From Achatina immaculata (Eukaryota > Mollusca > Gastropoda > Stylommatophora > Achatinidae): a DNA stretch of 64,000 nucleotides. The notes under the pieces are model-generated. The model searched no databases. It worked only from the letters and a program-made list of their open reading frames with translations, and had not been told where the DNA came from. The stretch is from assembly GCA_009760885.1 (NCBI GenBank), contig CM019692.1, forward strand, positions 55,197,710 to 55,261,709, in the 5' to 3' direction. Below are positions 52,499 to 64,000 of this stretch, piece after piece. Each line of letters opens with the position of its first letter. The first letter of the stretch is position 1. A program made the position numbers and the translations under genes.

Positions 52499-53530
52499 AG
52501 CTGTCCTGAAAGGCTAACACAACTCTGAGTTTGACACGATAAGAACACATCTCTGATCCTAAGTAGACTACGTTAGAGAAAACTTTCCAGGAAAGTCCAG
52601 AACACTTTTATTTTTATTTAAATTATAGCATCTAATAAAGAACTGTCGAAATAAAATAAGCTTGAGGACAATGTTTAAATCTTAACCTGTGGAACAACAA
52701 GGTGGACAAGAATCTTATCTGTAGAGCGCTAGACGTTTATTTAAAATACTTCATGAGTGTGCATGTGTGTCGTTAAGTTTTTATTTTTCCTGGCACTTGT
52801 CGAGATAATATTGTACTGTTTGTTGAATACCAAATAACTCCATGCGTGGTCAGAGTCACGTAAAGCGTCAACAGATAAGTGAAGTTATACGAAATGTAAC
52901 ATAAGTTCTAAGAGATTATTTTAGGGGCGAGAGAGAGGAAAAAGGAACTTGTAAACTTTGAGTTGCAGAGAACAGAAGAAGACCTATGTCTTCCTAAGAT
53001 ATAACTGGCAGAGATTTTTCCATAATCCGTTGAAAGGCATAAAAAATGGATTACCATGTCAAATCATAATCATTCAGCAAGTCTTTAAGCTATTGCTTGT
53101 GATTATCTGCATTTTTAACACGTCCAAACGAACAAAAAGAAAAAAAAGATAATTGTGAAGCATATGCATTTGTAAATAATAAATTAAAAAATGCATTTGG
53201 TCTAAAGTTGATGGCTAGATTTTCAAATGGAATTAGAAATACATTTACTTCATTAGCACAACATATCACTTCATAATGCTACTTCTCTTGTCCGATGTAT
53301 TTATTTCATTTTCACACAAAATATCAGTTTATAATAGTAATTGTTTTGTCTCATCTCTACTCGGAACAGAAAGGGAGCAAATTTAAGTATTGGCCAAAAA
53401 CACTGGGAATTTTGATGGGACTTTTAGATGGATAACAGCTAGAAGAAAACCAGAGGATGGATGTATGGAAGTATGGTGGTCTTTAACTGTCTACATGAGT
53501 GCCGAGAAAGTGATTAAACATGGAGTATCT
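52499..53530. other. Unassigned AT-rich region
   Basis: No repeat family or coding signal supported. Confidence 0.4.
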
Positions 53531-53693
53531 ATATGTATATAAAGTAACGTGTGCGTGTGTATGTATGTTAAAACATCACACTGGAACGGCTGGAGCAATT
53601 TCAACCAAACTTGGCATACATATTACTTACAATTTGGACAGTGCACCGAGGGGGTTAGATCGTCCCTAGGATACCCCTATGACCCCCGGGGTC
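53531..53693. other. Conserved-looking leader of the 152-bp satellite
   Basis: GGAACGGCTGGAGCAATTTC and AACCAAACTTGGCATACATA resemble a short motif widely dispersed in invertebrate genomes and often associated with Helitron-type elements. That link is from memory and weak; no helicase is present. Confidence 0.3.
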
Positions 53694-54450
53694 GGGGTGA
53701 CATGTAAAAATAATCGAAAGTGAACGATACTGGTGTCGAATCCATAGTTTTCGGGGTCGCTGAGATGAATAGTGACACTTCCGATGCCGTTTAAGTCCAA
53801 GTTCAGCCCCCAATCGCATGGGGGCCCTAGGGGTGGGGGTAGGATGGGGTGACATGTAAAAATAAACAAATACAATATATATTAGTGTCGAATACATAGT
53901 TTTTGGGGTCGCAGAGATGAATAATGACACTCCCAATGCCGTTTAATTCCAAGTTCAGCCCCGAAAGGTGTGGAGGCCCTAGGGGTGGGGTGGGAAAGGG
54001 GTGACATGTAAAAATAATCGAAAATGACCGATATTAGTGTCATCCATAGTTTTCGGTGTCGGTGATATGAATAGTGACACTCCCGATGCCTTTTAAGTCC
54101 AAGTTCAGCCCCCTATTGCATGGGGGGCCCTAGGGGTGGTGGTGGGATGGGGGTGACATGTACAAATAATCGAAAATGACCGATATTAGTGTCGAATCCA
54201 TAGTTTTCGGGTGTCGCAGAGATGAATAGTGACACTCTCGATGCTGTTGAAGTCCAAGTTCAGCCCAATCGGCTTGGGTCCTAGGGGTGGGGGTGGGATG
54301 TGGTGACATGTACAAATAATCGAAAATGACCGATATTAGTGTCGAATCCATAGTTTTCGCGGTCGCTGAGATGAATAGTGGGACTCGCAAGTTCAGCCCC
54401 CATCGGCATGGGGGGGGGGGGGAGTGAGAAGTGGTGAAAAAATAAAATGT
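53694..54450. repeat. 152-bp satellite, about five units
   Basis: Units start at 53694, 53846, 53998, 54150 and 54300 at GGTGACATGTAAAAATAA (variants). Each contains ATAGTTTTCGGGGTCGC, GAATAGTGACACTCCCGATG, AAGTTCAGCCCC and a G-rich CCTAGGGGTGGGGG. The last unit is shortened. Confidence 0.93.
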
Positions 54451-54524
54451 TCAAATTGAACATAGTGTTCGGGGTCGCTAAGCTGATTGGTGACAGTTAA
54501 GCCCACGTTTAGTCGAATAGAAGG

Positions 54525-54690
54525 AGTAGAACTCTGTAGAACCGTCTAGACTCTGTAGAACCTTCTATAAGGTTGTGGAAATGAATATAACATTGTCGAA
54601 CCTTCTAGAAGATTGTGGAACTGAATAGACCTCTGTAGAACCTTCTATAAGGCTGTGGAAATGTATATATATATATATATATATATAAGG
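54525..54690. repeat. Short GTAGAACCTTCTA repeats and (TA)n
   Basis: CTCTGTAGAACCTTCTATAA and GGTTGTGGAAATGAATA recur three times, followed by a (TA)n run at 54665-54687. Confidence 0.75.
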
Positions 54691-54699
54691 TAAAATTCC

Positions 54700-54862
54700 A
54701 GTTTCCACGAGATTAAGGAATATTGGGGAATATAGTGTTAGGCCCATATTTTCCATGATCTTCGGCACATGAAAGTGTGATGTGGTCAATATCAAGTCTG
54801 GCCGCTTTACCTTCCCAGATTTCTCTGGTACCCATTCATAGAGGCTGGGTGGTCATTCCGGA
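54700..54862 (-). mobile_element. Decayed SINE copy
   Basis: GGCCCATATTTTCCATGATC, GTGATGTGGTCAATATCA and TCTCTGGTACCCATT match the SINE body in reverse; the head is missing. Confidence 0.7.
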
Positions 54863-56065
54863 TTGTCGGTTAAAGTCCACTTTTGAAGTGTTCGTTTGTT
54901 TGGTTGCTGTTGTATTGTTCAGCTCTCACTACACACGACATGAGTCATCATGCACACACTCATCCACCACTAAATCTCGCCATGTTTGAGGGGAAAACGT
55001 GTATAGGAATCTTGCCTGTCATTTATTTTAGAGTCATCCTTCATTTAGCTGCATCTGGACCTTCCCATTGAAATCTGTGTATATGAATGTATACGGCAGG
55101 TATAATGCGTGCATGGACGCAGGCGGCTTATTTTATTTTATTACTACTTTCCCCAGGCTCCCCCCCCCCCATGCTGTTAAGACGGTCCTGCCTATGGGAG
55201 ATATGCGTATTTCTCACATTAAATGAAGCTGGGTTACTGCACTTACAGAAATAATTTCTTATCAATAATCAGCAGTAGATAAATCATTTGAATGAGCAGA
55301 CATATGGCCAGGGGACCCATAATGGCAAGGGGCCCGGTGTCAAGGTAAAACAAGCCCTGTAAAAACAGATCATTGTTTTGTGTGACAATCATTTGTAACT
55401 ATTATTGCTGTTGTGTTGTTATATGTTATCTAAAAATAAACGATGTATCAGACGTGTTTGGCATGTGCCATAGTCGCACAGAGGGAAGTCAAGCAATTAT
55501 ACATCTGGAGGTGAACGGAGGAGATTATTACATTCAACATACGGATTTGGGGGTTGGGTAATCCGTCACTGACACTAATATCTTTACACTTTTTGTGGGC
55601 GGACCATCATTATGTTGGATCACTGCTTTAGTTAATATATTCTTGTCTGAGATGTGCTCTCTTTCATCGTGTCTACCAGTGCTTTCTTTCATCGTGTCCA
55701 CCAGTCAGTATGTCTTATATCCTTGTCTGAGACCACGTGTCACCAAGGCCTGCGGGACTGTTTTCCTCGTTTCGCATAGATAAAATCAAACAGATGGCAA
55801 CCTGATTAACATAGTGAAAAGAATTAGGTCATCATTAATTACCAGCAAACGGCTGTTTACAGGGACTGTGTATAGCTGTTAGGAAACTAAAAGATACAAA
55901 GTAATCGAAAACACTACGGTACAGATAGTCAACTTGCATATCGTAAAGCAAGTGAATAGGTCCCAAAAAATAAAACATTATATCCACGCAAAATTAGTCT
56001 CTTCTAAATATGATGCAAATGAAAATGGACAAATCGAAAATACTGAATCTATTGCTATTGCTTAC
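54863..56065. other. Unassigned region
   Basis: No repeat family or exon supported. A C10 run near 55159. Confidence 0.4.
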
Positions 56066-57483
56066 TATACTATTCAAAAAAAGAAATTCAACAAATAGGA
56101 TGTTGCGATTAAAACTGAAGCTTGCTGATCAGACAAGGGCAAATTGCCTGAAACGATCACTTGGACATCAACTTCACGCGCTGACCTGAATTGTACTCAA
56201 CAGATGGTTCATGAGCACAGAAAAGTGACATTAGTAAAAACAACATTCTTGACAATAACTCATGACAGGTTCACGAGAATCCCGTGAAACTTACTGAACA
56301 CAAAACTCACTGACCATGTCATTGAATATCTATAAAAGATTGACGCTACTCGAATCAATTCATTTGAACATTCAGTGCGCAAGGATGGTTCATCTCACTA
56401 CAGAACAACGACTCATCACCATTGGGCGTTTACAGACTGGACAGTCACAAAATGTAGTGGCCAGACAATTTAATGTGGTTAGAAGTACCATTAGTCGCCT
56501 TTTGAGACGATTTCAAGAAACTGGCTCAGTTGCAGACCGGCCGCGCAGTGGAAGACCCATAGTCACAACTCCTGCCGAAGATCGCTTCATACGACTGCGT
56601 CATCTCAGGAATCCATTTGCATCTGCGTCCTCATCAGTCCAATCAATGACAGCAGCTCGTCGAATTTCAGATGAAACTGTCAGGAACCATCTGCACGACG
56701 CTGGTCTTTGGGCTAGAAGACCCTACAGAAGTCCTATTCTTACGGGCCGGCATAGCCAGAACCGATTGCAGTGGGCGAACCAGCATCGTCAACGGACCGT
56801 TGCGAATGATTGGAGAAGGTTTGTTTAGTGATGAATCATTCTTTCTGCTCCAGCGATACGATAGACGGAGAAGAGTTTACCGCAGAGTCCATGAGCGCTA
56901 CGCCCAGAACTGCGTGGATGAGGCTCTTCCACATGGTGGTGGAGATGTACTGGTGTGGGGGACGATCAACTTCATGGGGAAAAGTGACCTTTTGCAAATT
57001 GAAGGACGGCTGAATGCTAAACGATACGTCGCTGAAATTCTTCGTCCTCACGTCCTTCCACTTCCGGCTGCACTAGGTCGATTTTTCAGCAGGATAACGC
57101 TCGACCTCATGTGGCACAACTCACCACCCAGTTCCTTGCGAACAACAACGTCTGGACCATTCTTGGCCATCCATGCCCTCAGACATGAACCCAATAGAGC
57201 ACTTATGGGATGAAATCAACAGACAAGTCCGAAAGAGAGACATGGCGCCAACCAATCTCCGACAGTTGTCTCTTGCACTACGGGAAGAGTGGGCAGCCAT
57301 CACACACAACAAATCCAACGACTTCTCCGATGCATGTCAAAGAGATGTCGTTCTCTGATACAGGCCAGAGGAGGCCATACATCTTACTGAAACGGAGGCC
57401 TCAGTCGCAACGAATAAAAGTCCAAACCAAATTTAATGAACATCATTTCGCTGTTAAAGTCTTAAACTTTCTTCATGAACAGT
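56066..57483 (+). pseudogene. Tc1-like transposon with 5' terminus, 3' end lost
   Basis: The 5' terminus TATACTATTCAAAAAAAGAA at 56066 matches the inverted 3' terminus of the copy at 30582-30609. The transposase opens MVHLTTEQRLITIGRLQTGQ at 56385 and continues through a helix-turn-helix DNA-binding part (ARQFNVVRSTISRLLRRFQE) and TGSVADRPRSGRPIV. It shifts frame near 56820 into RRFVFSDESFFLLQRYD (first Asp), GGGDVLVWGTINFMG, then again near 57080 (QQDNARPHVAQ readable in another frame), and ends MNPIEHLWDEINRQV to RDVVL. The triad residues are all visible but no single frame spans them. Homology to the other copy stops near 57483, so the 3' terminus is missing. Confidence 0.88.
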
Positions 57484-60400
57484 ATAATTTTACTGGACGA
57501 GCTTCTCTTTTGAAGTCATATTTTATTTGACAGTTTTGTAATACTGTACAAATGCAGTAACTGTTATGCAGTAACATAATCTTCTACTCACTTTCAAAGA
57601 TTTAATGTTCTTTGTTTCTTTCCATCTTCAGATATCAACTTGAGTATTTTCAGTAAAAGGAATTGTTCTTTGAAGAACTTCTAGATACCTATTTTTAAAA
57701 ACCGTATACGAAGGTACTTCATATGAGGTGCTTCTAATCTTCACATTCTTTGGGCACCAAAAATATACGTTGTATTGTTAACCTTATTGTTTGCTCGTAA
57801 CAGTCTGTGGCGAGAATTGTTCGTTTTGCTGCCATAGCAACGCCACGTAACTTTATACAGCGCAGAGAAGATGTTTAAAAATAATACTTGCAAAAGTACT
57901 GTACGGCTATTCTCACTGTCATTCTAAATTATTGGCAGGTTCCTTACCTAGTTCTTTAAACATTCCCTTGATTTATCAGTCAACTGAACATGTATTTTAT
58001 CAGTTAAATCTGCCTTACCCCAACCCCTCCCCACCTAAAAAATAGGATTGGTTCTGTGTCGTGTATTTTAGACGATGATCATCATCTTTTAAACTTCCAT
58101 GTCCTTGGCAAAGTTTATACCATCTTAATACCCCTTGTCTTGTAGGACCAAGTACAATTTCCTGTTTCTTGACAGTTGTTAAATTTAAGAGGTGAACAGT
58201 GAGAGAGGAGATTTATTGGTTTATACAGAAACGAGTCATGCCAAGCCTATTACTACATCTATTAAGGAGACATACGTACATCGATCGAAGGAAACACCAC
58301 ATGTCTGTGATAACAAAAGCCAGTTCCGTTCCCGTAACTCTCTGTCAGGAGTGGCTGGACTTTTGAACCCAGTTATCTGCCTTGTCTAATATGTGCCATA
58401 ATATTTAATGTTGCATTCAGGTATTATTTCACAACATATGTGTTTTTTCCTAGTGTCAGTTGTGCTTTTGGAAGAAATAGTTCTTCTTAAACTCAGAAGA
58501 AAAAAAAACATATTTCTTTTAGTTATTTGAACAAATGTTTTCAGAAATTTGAAAAGTCTCATAGAATTCATAGAATAAATAAAAACCCTCTTCATATTAA
58601 AAAAAAAAATTAATGATGTTGGACTTGTCTTATAATGATCATTAATGTATTCTTGTGTTTTTGCCAGGTTGCAGTGTACTCTAGTCAAGGCTGCCCAGTC
58701 TGTTTCTCTGAATGTATACCTCTGAGGTTTACATCATTAATAGCTGCCTACTTGGTCTAAAAATAACACTGACCGGGAAACGTGTGTTTATATTAATGAT
58801 ATTTCAAAGATATTCACAAGGACAGTCAGTTCTGCAATAAAGATATACTGTACATGGCAAAAAGAATCAGCAGTACAGCTACAACTGTTGCGTTAACAAA
58901 ATATTAACATGCTGTTTATGGATCGATCCAGCGTCATAAAATCTCTCACACACCAAGGCCTTATCGTAGAAAGGTCCAGTCAGTGCATTTCTCAAAGGCC
59001 CAGAGGGTTTTCCTATTTTAAGGGTGGGCCAGGAGGAGTTCAGGGGGTGGGGTGGGAGGGGGTAGGGGGTAAGGGGGGCTAGAGCACATGAAAAAAAAAG
59101 CTGAAGGGAAGGAGAAACTTTTGTACCACAATTCTTCTGGAGAACCTGTCCACACCAAATGGAAATAAACCAAGGGCCTTAATTCTTGAGAAAATTAAGA
59201 GAACAGAAGAGAAAAGAAGCATATAGCAGAATGCACAATAAACTGTTTAAGAAAAAGTAGTTTGACTTCTCTTCTTCAGAAATACCTGGAGGCCACACAT
59301 ACCAAGATTTAGTATCTGTGGAAATTCTTTAACAAACTTTGGACACATTTTAGTGAATATTTTATTATAATTTAGACACATTTTAGTGAAATGTTCAACA
59401 AATTTTAACACATTTGGTGAATACTTAAAAAATTTTGGTAAATTTTAGTGAATACTTCCTCTAACAAATTTTGACACATTTTGGAGAAGTTTTTAGTAGC
59501 AGTTATCTTTTGACTGACATACTGCTTTTATGAAAGAAATACCTTGTAAGAATTACATTTTAAAAAGTACATGACTCAGAAGAAGGATAAATCTTTATGT
59601 AGGAAAATGCAGTGAAATCTTTCCACATCATTCTAGTGCATAAATGATCAAAGAAAGGAAAATTAAAAAAAACAAACTTTATGTCATTTGTTTATTAATA
59701 TTTTTGACATACAACAACAAGAATTATAACAAAGATAACAAAGAAATATATATATAGTCGTAATATGCACACTTACCAACGAACAAAAAGCAAAAAAAAA
59801 AAAACACAAATTAAAAATTATAAAAAAAAACTGTTGTACAAGATAAAAAGCATACACACTTTTTCTTCCTCACATATTAAAGATAATGACTGTTTTTTCC
59901 AACCACATTACACTCCAACCACAGTTATCATCAACACGTAATCTAGTTATCTTGCCACTCAAACACTTTCACCATTCACAAGACAATTTCCCAGTCAAAT
60001 ATCCAATCAGGCCATTGGCTGCTCATCAAGCAACTGAAAAAAAAAAAACGTCCATTGAGCCATGTGACCTGTCTACCAATACCAGTCAAGCCACAATTTT
60101 AATCTTTCATGGGGAATAAAATTGCACTAAAAGCCATGAATAAATTTAACAAAAATGGAAATCAGTTTTAAAATAACCATTCATATTTTATTTCTATACC
60201 TTCATATTTTATTTCTATACCATGGGACAGTCTGTGCATATATGTATGTATGTATGTATGTGTAGCCACAAAAATGGTGCAATGTAAAAGTCTTATTATA
60301 GCTTCAGAAAAAATAGCACAACCACAATTGTACATACACGCCAAAGGAAAGTGAAATAAATATCAAATTTAAGTTCAGTTTTATGATCACATAATGGGAA

Positions 60401-60945
60401 TTTTTTACAAAAGAAAAAAGCACATAGCAAAATTCTTCTTAATGAAAGTATGAAGATGCTTGCAAATGTTTTTATATATTATATTTATAAATTATGACAA
60501 CCTTTAGAAAAAAAATACTGTTGATTAAAACAAGCATTGTTTGCTGATGTAAATGACAATCTAAAATGTTTCAGTACTGCGGGGACTAGAATGCAAATAC
60601 GTATAGACATGAATCTTTGAGGACTAAGTTTGCTTAATTTTATAATGTTTTCATACCCTCATGAATGTTTATGGATATGAGCCAAACGAAAAGCCCTAAA
60701 CATGAAAATAAAATCCTGTGGTTATAGATTTTCAGATTATGAAGGTGCACGACTGTTATTCTGGACTAGTTTGCAAGAACGAAACCAGATACTGTCTACC
60801 AGTGAGATGAAATATACCAGAACCTTTGCTACAGAACTTCAAGAGGATGCTGCATTCAGTGATCCATTTTTGTTTATGGTCAGTGAGGACATGAAGTGGA
60901 AGGGGATTGGGGGGGGGGGAGCAAAGACACTGTCTGATTTGGCAC
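57484..60945. other. Long unassigned region
   Basis: AT-rich DNA with a G-rich patch at 59040-59085 and short GTATGTATGTATGTATG at 60240. Frames of 60-100 aa occur but have no splice context, homology or composition to support them. Confidence 0.4.
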
Positions 60946-61503
60946 TCAGTAATCCATAGCTAAAATGCTAGCATATAGGTGACCCATAGTTAATATGCTA
61001 ACATATAGGTTGGTGACCCATAGTTAATATGCTAACATATAGGTTGGTGACCCATAGTTAATATGCTAACATATAGGTTGGTGACCCATAGTTAATATGC
61101 TAACATATAGGTTGGTGACCCATAGTTAATATGCTAACATATAGGTTGGTGACCCATAGTTAATATGCTAACATATAGGTTGGTGACCCATAGCTAATAT
61201 GCTAGCATCTGGGTTGGTGAACCATAGCTAATATGCTAGCATCTGGGGGTTGGTGACCCAGAGCTAATATTCTAGCACCTGGGTTGGTGAACCATAGCTA
61301 ATATGCTAGCATCTAGGTTGGTGACCTATAGCTAATATGCTAGCATCTAGGTTGGTGAACCATAGCTAATATGCTAGCATCTAGGTTGGTGAACCATAGC
61401 TAATATGCTAGCATCTGGGTTGGTGAACCATAGCTAATATGCTAGCATCTGGGGGTTGTGACCCATAGGTAATATGCTAGCATCTGGGTTGGTGAACCAT
61501 AGC
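60946..61503. repeat. 34-bp minisatellite, about 16 units
   Basis: Two subtypes: GACCCATAGTTAATATGCTA then ACATATAGGTTGGT (first half, nearly identical units), and GAACCATAGCTAATATGCTA then GCATCTGGGTTGGT (second half, more variable, containing the palindrome GCTAGC). Confidence 0.93.
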
Positions 61504-62837
61504 TGATCAAGACCCTGTTCCACTTCTCCATTGATACCCCCAGTAACAGTCCTCATGATAGTGGAATCTGTTAAAGAAGTATTGCACACCTGAATGTTAG
61601 CTCCAGTCAGAGACTAAAAATAATGCCCACCCTAACCCAGTCCCAAGCTGACATGATACATCTTTACTGCACTGGTTACAAAGAACACCAGCTTGCGTTT
61701 TCAGAGAGACTGGAGAAAAAGAAGAAGAGCATGACATGTATTATAATTCGTCGTAGTTAGCTGGGATCATCCTTGTACTCTAGACAAATTCACCACTAAT
61801 GTTCAGCAGTGGGACATACCAGGTAATCCACAGGGGGGTTTGTTGTTAAAAAAAGTTAAGCACCTCTGTCCTAAACAAAGCTCATAAACTGATAGCAGGC
61901 AAGAGATGGACCATATGATAAGACTAAAATGTCATGCTGATGTTTGTAATGAAGGTGTAAAACTGAATATCAGTCATTGACTGAATAAAACAGCATCAAT
62001 AATAATGGCATGAACATCTGGCATGATGAACACTCTTCAGAAATTAACAAGTGAGATTAAAGAAAAAATGCAAATGCATTCCAGTGAAGCTCTTTTGATG
62101 ATTCTAAACAGAAGACAAAATGTTGCATGGGGTTGTTGTTCATGATGTTTACACTTTTTCCATCCTGAGCAAATGAGCAAAGAATGAGACAATTCAAGCT
62201 CATCAAGACTAGCAAAAGCTCAATCTCAGCCTCTTATGACCAAATAATAGTCCAGATGCACCTTAACCTATGATAGTTCAACTTACAACATTTTGACTTT
62301 ACAATGGTGTGAAAGCAATGCACGCTCAACATTGTATTATTTACTGACAAGACAAATTTGTTTTCATTTGTCACTTTTTAACTACTGGTATTTAGTTAGT
62401 TACAGCAGTTATGTTTATATACTTATTTAGTTGCAGTTGTTATTTATTTACTTCATTTATTTATCATATTCATATCTAACTTCAGATATTTTCAACTTGC
62501 AGTGGGCTGATTGGAACATAACCTCACCATGTGTCAAGAAGCATATGTACTGGGCTTATTGTTTAACTATGAAGCCATAATTTATCTTAGAAAATCCACA
62601 GATAAACCAGGCATCATATTTAGACTTCTTGAATTAAAACAGATAAATTTAAATACAGTATAATATGATATTTTTAAAGGTTGGTTTTGCAGCATGACAA
62701 CACTTGGTCAAACATTTCCCTCATGAGCAGCACACCTGTCATAGAAATTGTTGTCAGTTATTTCTCTCATTTGATGTTTATTTGACACTAGCTCTGAGAG
62801 AATTACCTTATGACACACTCTGGGAAGTGTTATGTGG
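61504..62837. other. Unassigned region
   Basis: No element, RNA gene or exon supported. Confidence 0.4.
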
Positions 62838-62851
62838 AGAGAGAGAGGGAG

Positions 62852-62928
<77 letters not shown>

Positions 62929-63080
62929 CAGAGAGACAGAGAGAGGAGGGAGAGAGAGAGGGAGAGACAGAGAGAGAGAGATTGAGAGAGAGACAGAGAG
63001 ACAGAGAGAGGGAGAGAGAGAGACAGAGAGAGAGAGAGGGAGAGAGAGAGACAGAGAGGGAGAGAGAGACAGAGAGAGAG
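62838..63080. repeat. ~240-bp polypurine (GA)n tract
   Basis: Almost pure purine on the plus strand, GAGA with GACA interruptions. All three plus frames are open as Arg/Glu repeats; these are not proteins. Confidence 0.95.
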
Positions 63081-63176
63081 TACAATATTTTCAGAGTGAA
63101 GAGCTGGACATGCTGGTCACTATGACATTCTGCTCTTCATCACTCAACTTTCACTCAACTTTCAAACATTTGGTTT

Positions 63177-63245
63177 CTTATATCTTATCTTATATCCTTC
63201 CCGTGCCGTTAAACTCACATAGGGCTCGCAAAGTAGTTCAGCAAC
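63177..63245 (-). mobile_element. 69-bp LINE-A micro-insertion, TSD AACATTTGGTTT
   Basis: Perfect 12-bp direct repeats at 63165-63176 and 63246-63257. The insert is only the ATAAGAT-type tail plus about 45 bp of the LINE-A 3' end (complement of GCGAGCCCTATGTGA and GGCACGGGAAGGATATAAG), with a 2-bp deletion at the GACGTTTAA end. Confidence 0.92.
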
Positions 63246-63289
63246 AACATTTGGTTTAGTGCCAAAAAAAGTGAATGACTGTGAGTGTA

Positions 63290-63830
63290 TATGTGCATGT
63301 GTATATGTTATCTGACTAAACAACTGTCCTTGCATGTGTGTATGTATCTGACTAAACAACTGTTTTTGCATGTGTATATGTATCTGACTAAACAACTGTC
63401 CTTGCATGTGTATATGTATCTGACCAAACTGTCCCTGCATGTGTATATGTATCTGAATAAACTGTCCCTGCGTGTATATATGTATCTAACTAAACAACTG
63501 TCCTTGCGTGTGTATATGTATCTGACTAAACAACTGTCCTTGCATGTGTATATGTATCTGACTAAACTGTCCCTGCATGTGTATATGTATCTGACTAAAC
63601 TGTCCCTGCATGTGTATATGTATCTGACTAAACAACTGTCCCTGCATGTGTATATGTATCTGACTAAACAACTGTCCCTGCATGTGTGTATGTATTTGAA
63701 TAACAGCTGTCATGTGTATATGCATCTGACTAAACAACTGTCCCTGCATGTGTATATGTATCTGACTAAACTGTCCCTGCATGTGTATATGCATCTGACT
63801 AAACAACTGTCCCTCTATGTGTATATATAT
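63290..63830. repeat. 36/33-bp minisatellite
   Basis: Units of TGTATATGTATCTGACTAAA then CAACTGTCCCTGCATG, with 33-bp forms lacking three bases (CTAAACTGTCC). Both lengths are multiples of three, which leaves a 221-codon plus-strand frame open by chance. Confidence 0.93.
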
Positions 63831-64000
63831 GTGCAAATGTACTCCACTTTATGTAGCAATAGATCAATAAATATGATATTGTTGTATGTGCACATGTCTT
63901 TATTAAAAACATTAATGAAAGCATTCATATATGTATATATGTACACATGATTACACATACATGTGTCATACATAATTTTATACTGTATGTGTTTGAAAGT
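63831..64000. other. AT-rich end of window
   Basis: TATA- and ATG-rich DNA with short TGTATATATGTACACATG-like motifs. Nothing else. Confidence 0.4.

Noticed and set aside
60702..60959. 85-codon frame MKIKSCGYRFSDY
   Set aside because: It ends in a G run and the minisatellite start, with no splice signals or recognised similarity.
62704..63259. Arg/Glu-rich frames up to 149 codons
   Set aside because: Translation of a GA dinucleotide tract in all frames.
63285..63950. 221-codon YMYLTKQLSLHV repeat protein
   Set aside because: Minisatellite with unit lengths divisible by three; the opposite strand is open too. No start context or codon bias supports a gene.

Overview
This is eukaryotic DNA, AT-rich and intron-bearing, most likely from a mollusc and probably a gastropod. 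The evidence is a complete four-exon soma-type ferritin on the minus strand (about 38012 to 32620) whose protein resembles snail and abalone soma ferritins. The 5' UTR of its mRNA begins with a hairpin of the iron-responsive-element type. The rest is dominated by non-LTR retrotransposons, Penelope-like and Tc1-like relics, a tRNA-derived SINE and many minisatellites. There is no operon, plasmid, phage or CRISPR content.

Two host genes are supported, both on the minus strand. (1) A gene I do not recognise is assembled from exons at 23516-23355, 20371-20267, 15748-15462, 6952-6750, 6138-5974 and a terminal exon at 2906-2827. Donor and acceptor sites agree in phase at every junction; the sum is 1002 nt, about 333 aa plus stop. 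Its last exon, 3' UTR and poly(A) signal are duplicated in tandem (second copy at 647-568). (2) Ferritin has exons at 37866-37762, 36006-35860, 35320-35195 and 33318-33178, giving 172 aa with all ferroxidase residues.

Most of the rest is mobile DNA, labelled here by local family names. LINE-A (protein ends ALCDV, tail ATAAGAT-type) has at least ten copies; the one at 9544-11595 keeps an uninterrupted reverse-transcriptase frame. LINE-B ends RHGT with a (TGA)n tail. LINE-C has an apurinic endonuclease plus RT and a (GA)n tail; it is full length at 41823-45036. LINE-D has a (GAA)n tail, LINE-E a (GAAT)n tail, and LINE-F carries an RNase H domain. Several insertions are bounded to the base by target-site duplications.

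Layout: 1-4.25 kb, tandem duplication of the last exon of gene 1; 4.7-7.3 kb, its exons 5 and 4 with SINE relics; 7.8-15.3 kb, a 2.07-kb duplicated LINE-F segment, one copy split by LINE-A; 15.4-23.6 kb, exons 3 to 1 with LINE-A, LINE-E and a LINE-B relative in introns; 25-27.3 kb, LINE-B and a composite LINE-E insertion carrying a copied 585-bp neighbour; 27.5-32 kb, LINE-D, Tc1, LINE-A, LINE-E and Penelope fragments; 32.6-38.1 kb, ferritin; 38.1-38.6 kb, LINE-B inside a Penelope terminus upstream of the ferritin promoter; 40-45.7 kb, LINE-C nested in LINE-A; 47-50 kb, LINE-E, a minisatellite and LINE-A; 52-57.5 kb, SINE, a 152-bp satellite and Tc1; 57.5-64 kb, mostly unassigned DNA with large minisatellites.

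I do not see a new multi-gene system. The most unusual items are the non-canonical ferritin IRE loop, the unrecognised gene with a duplicated last exon, and the composite LINE-E insertion.
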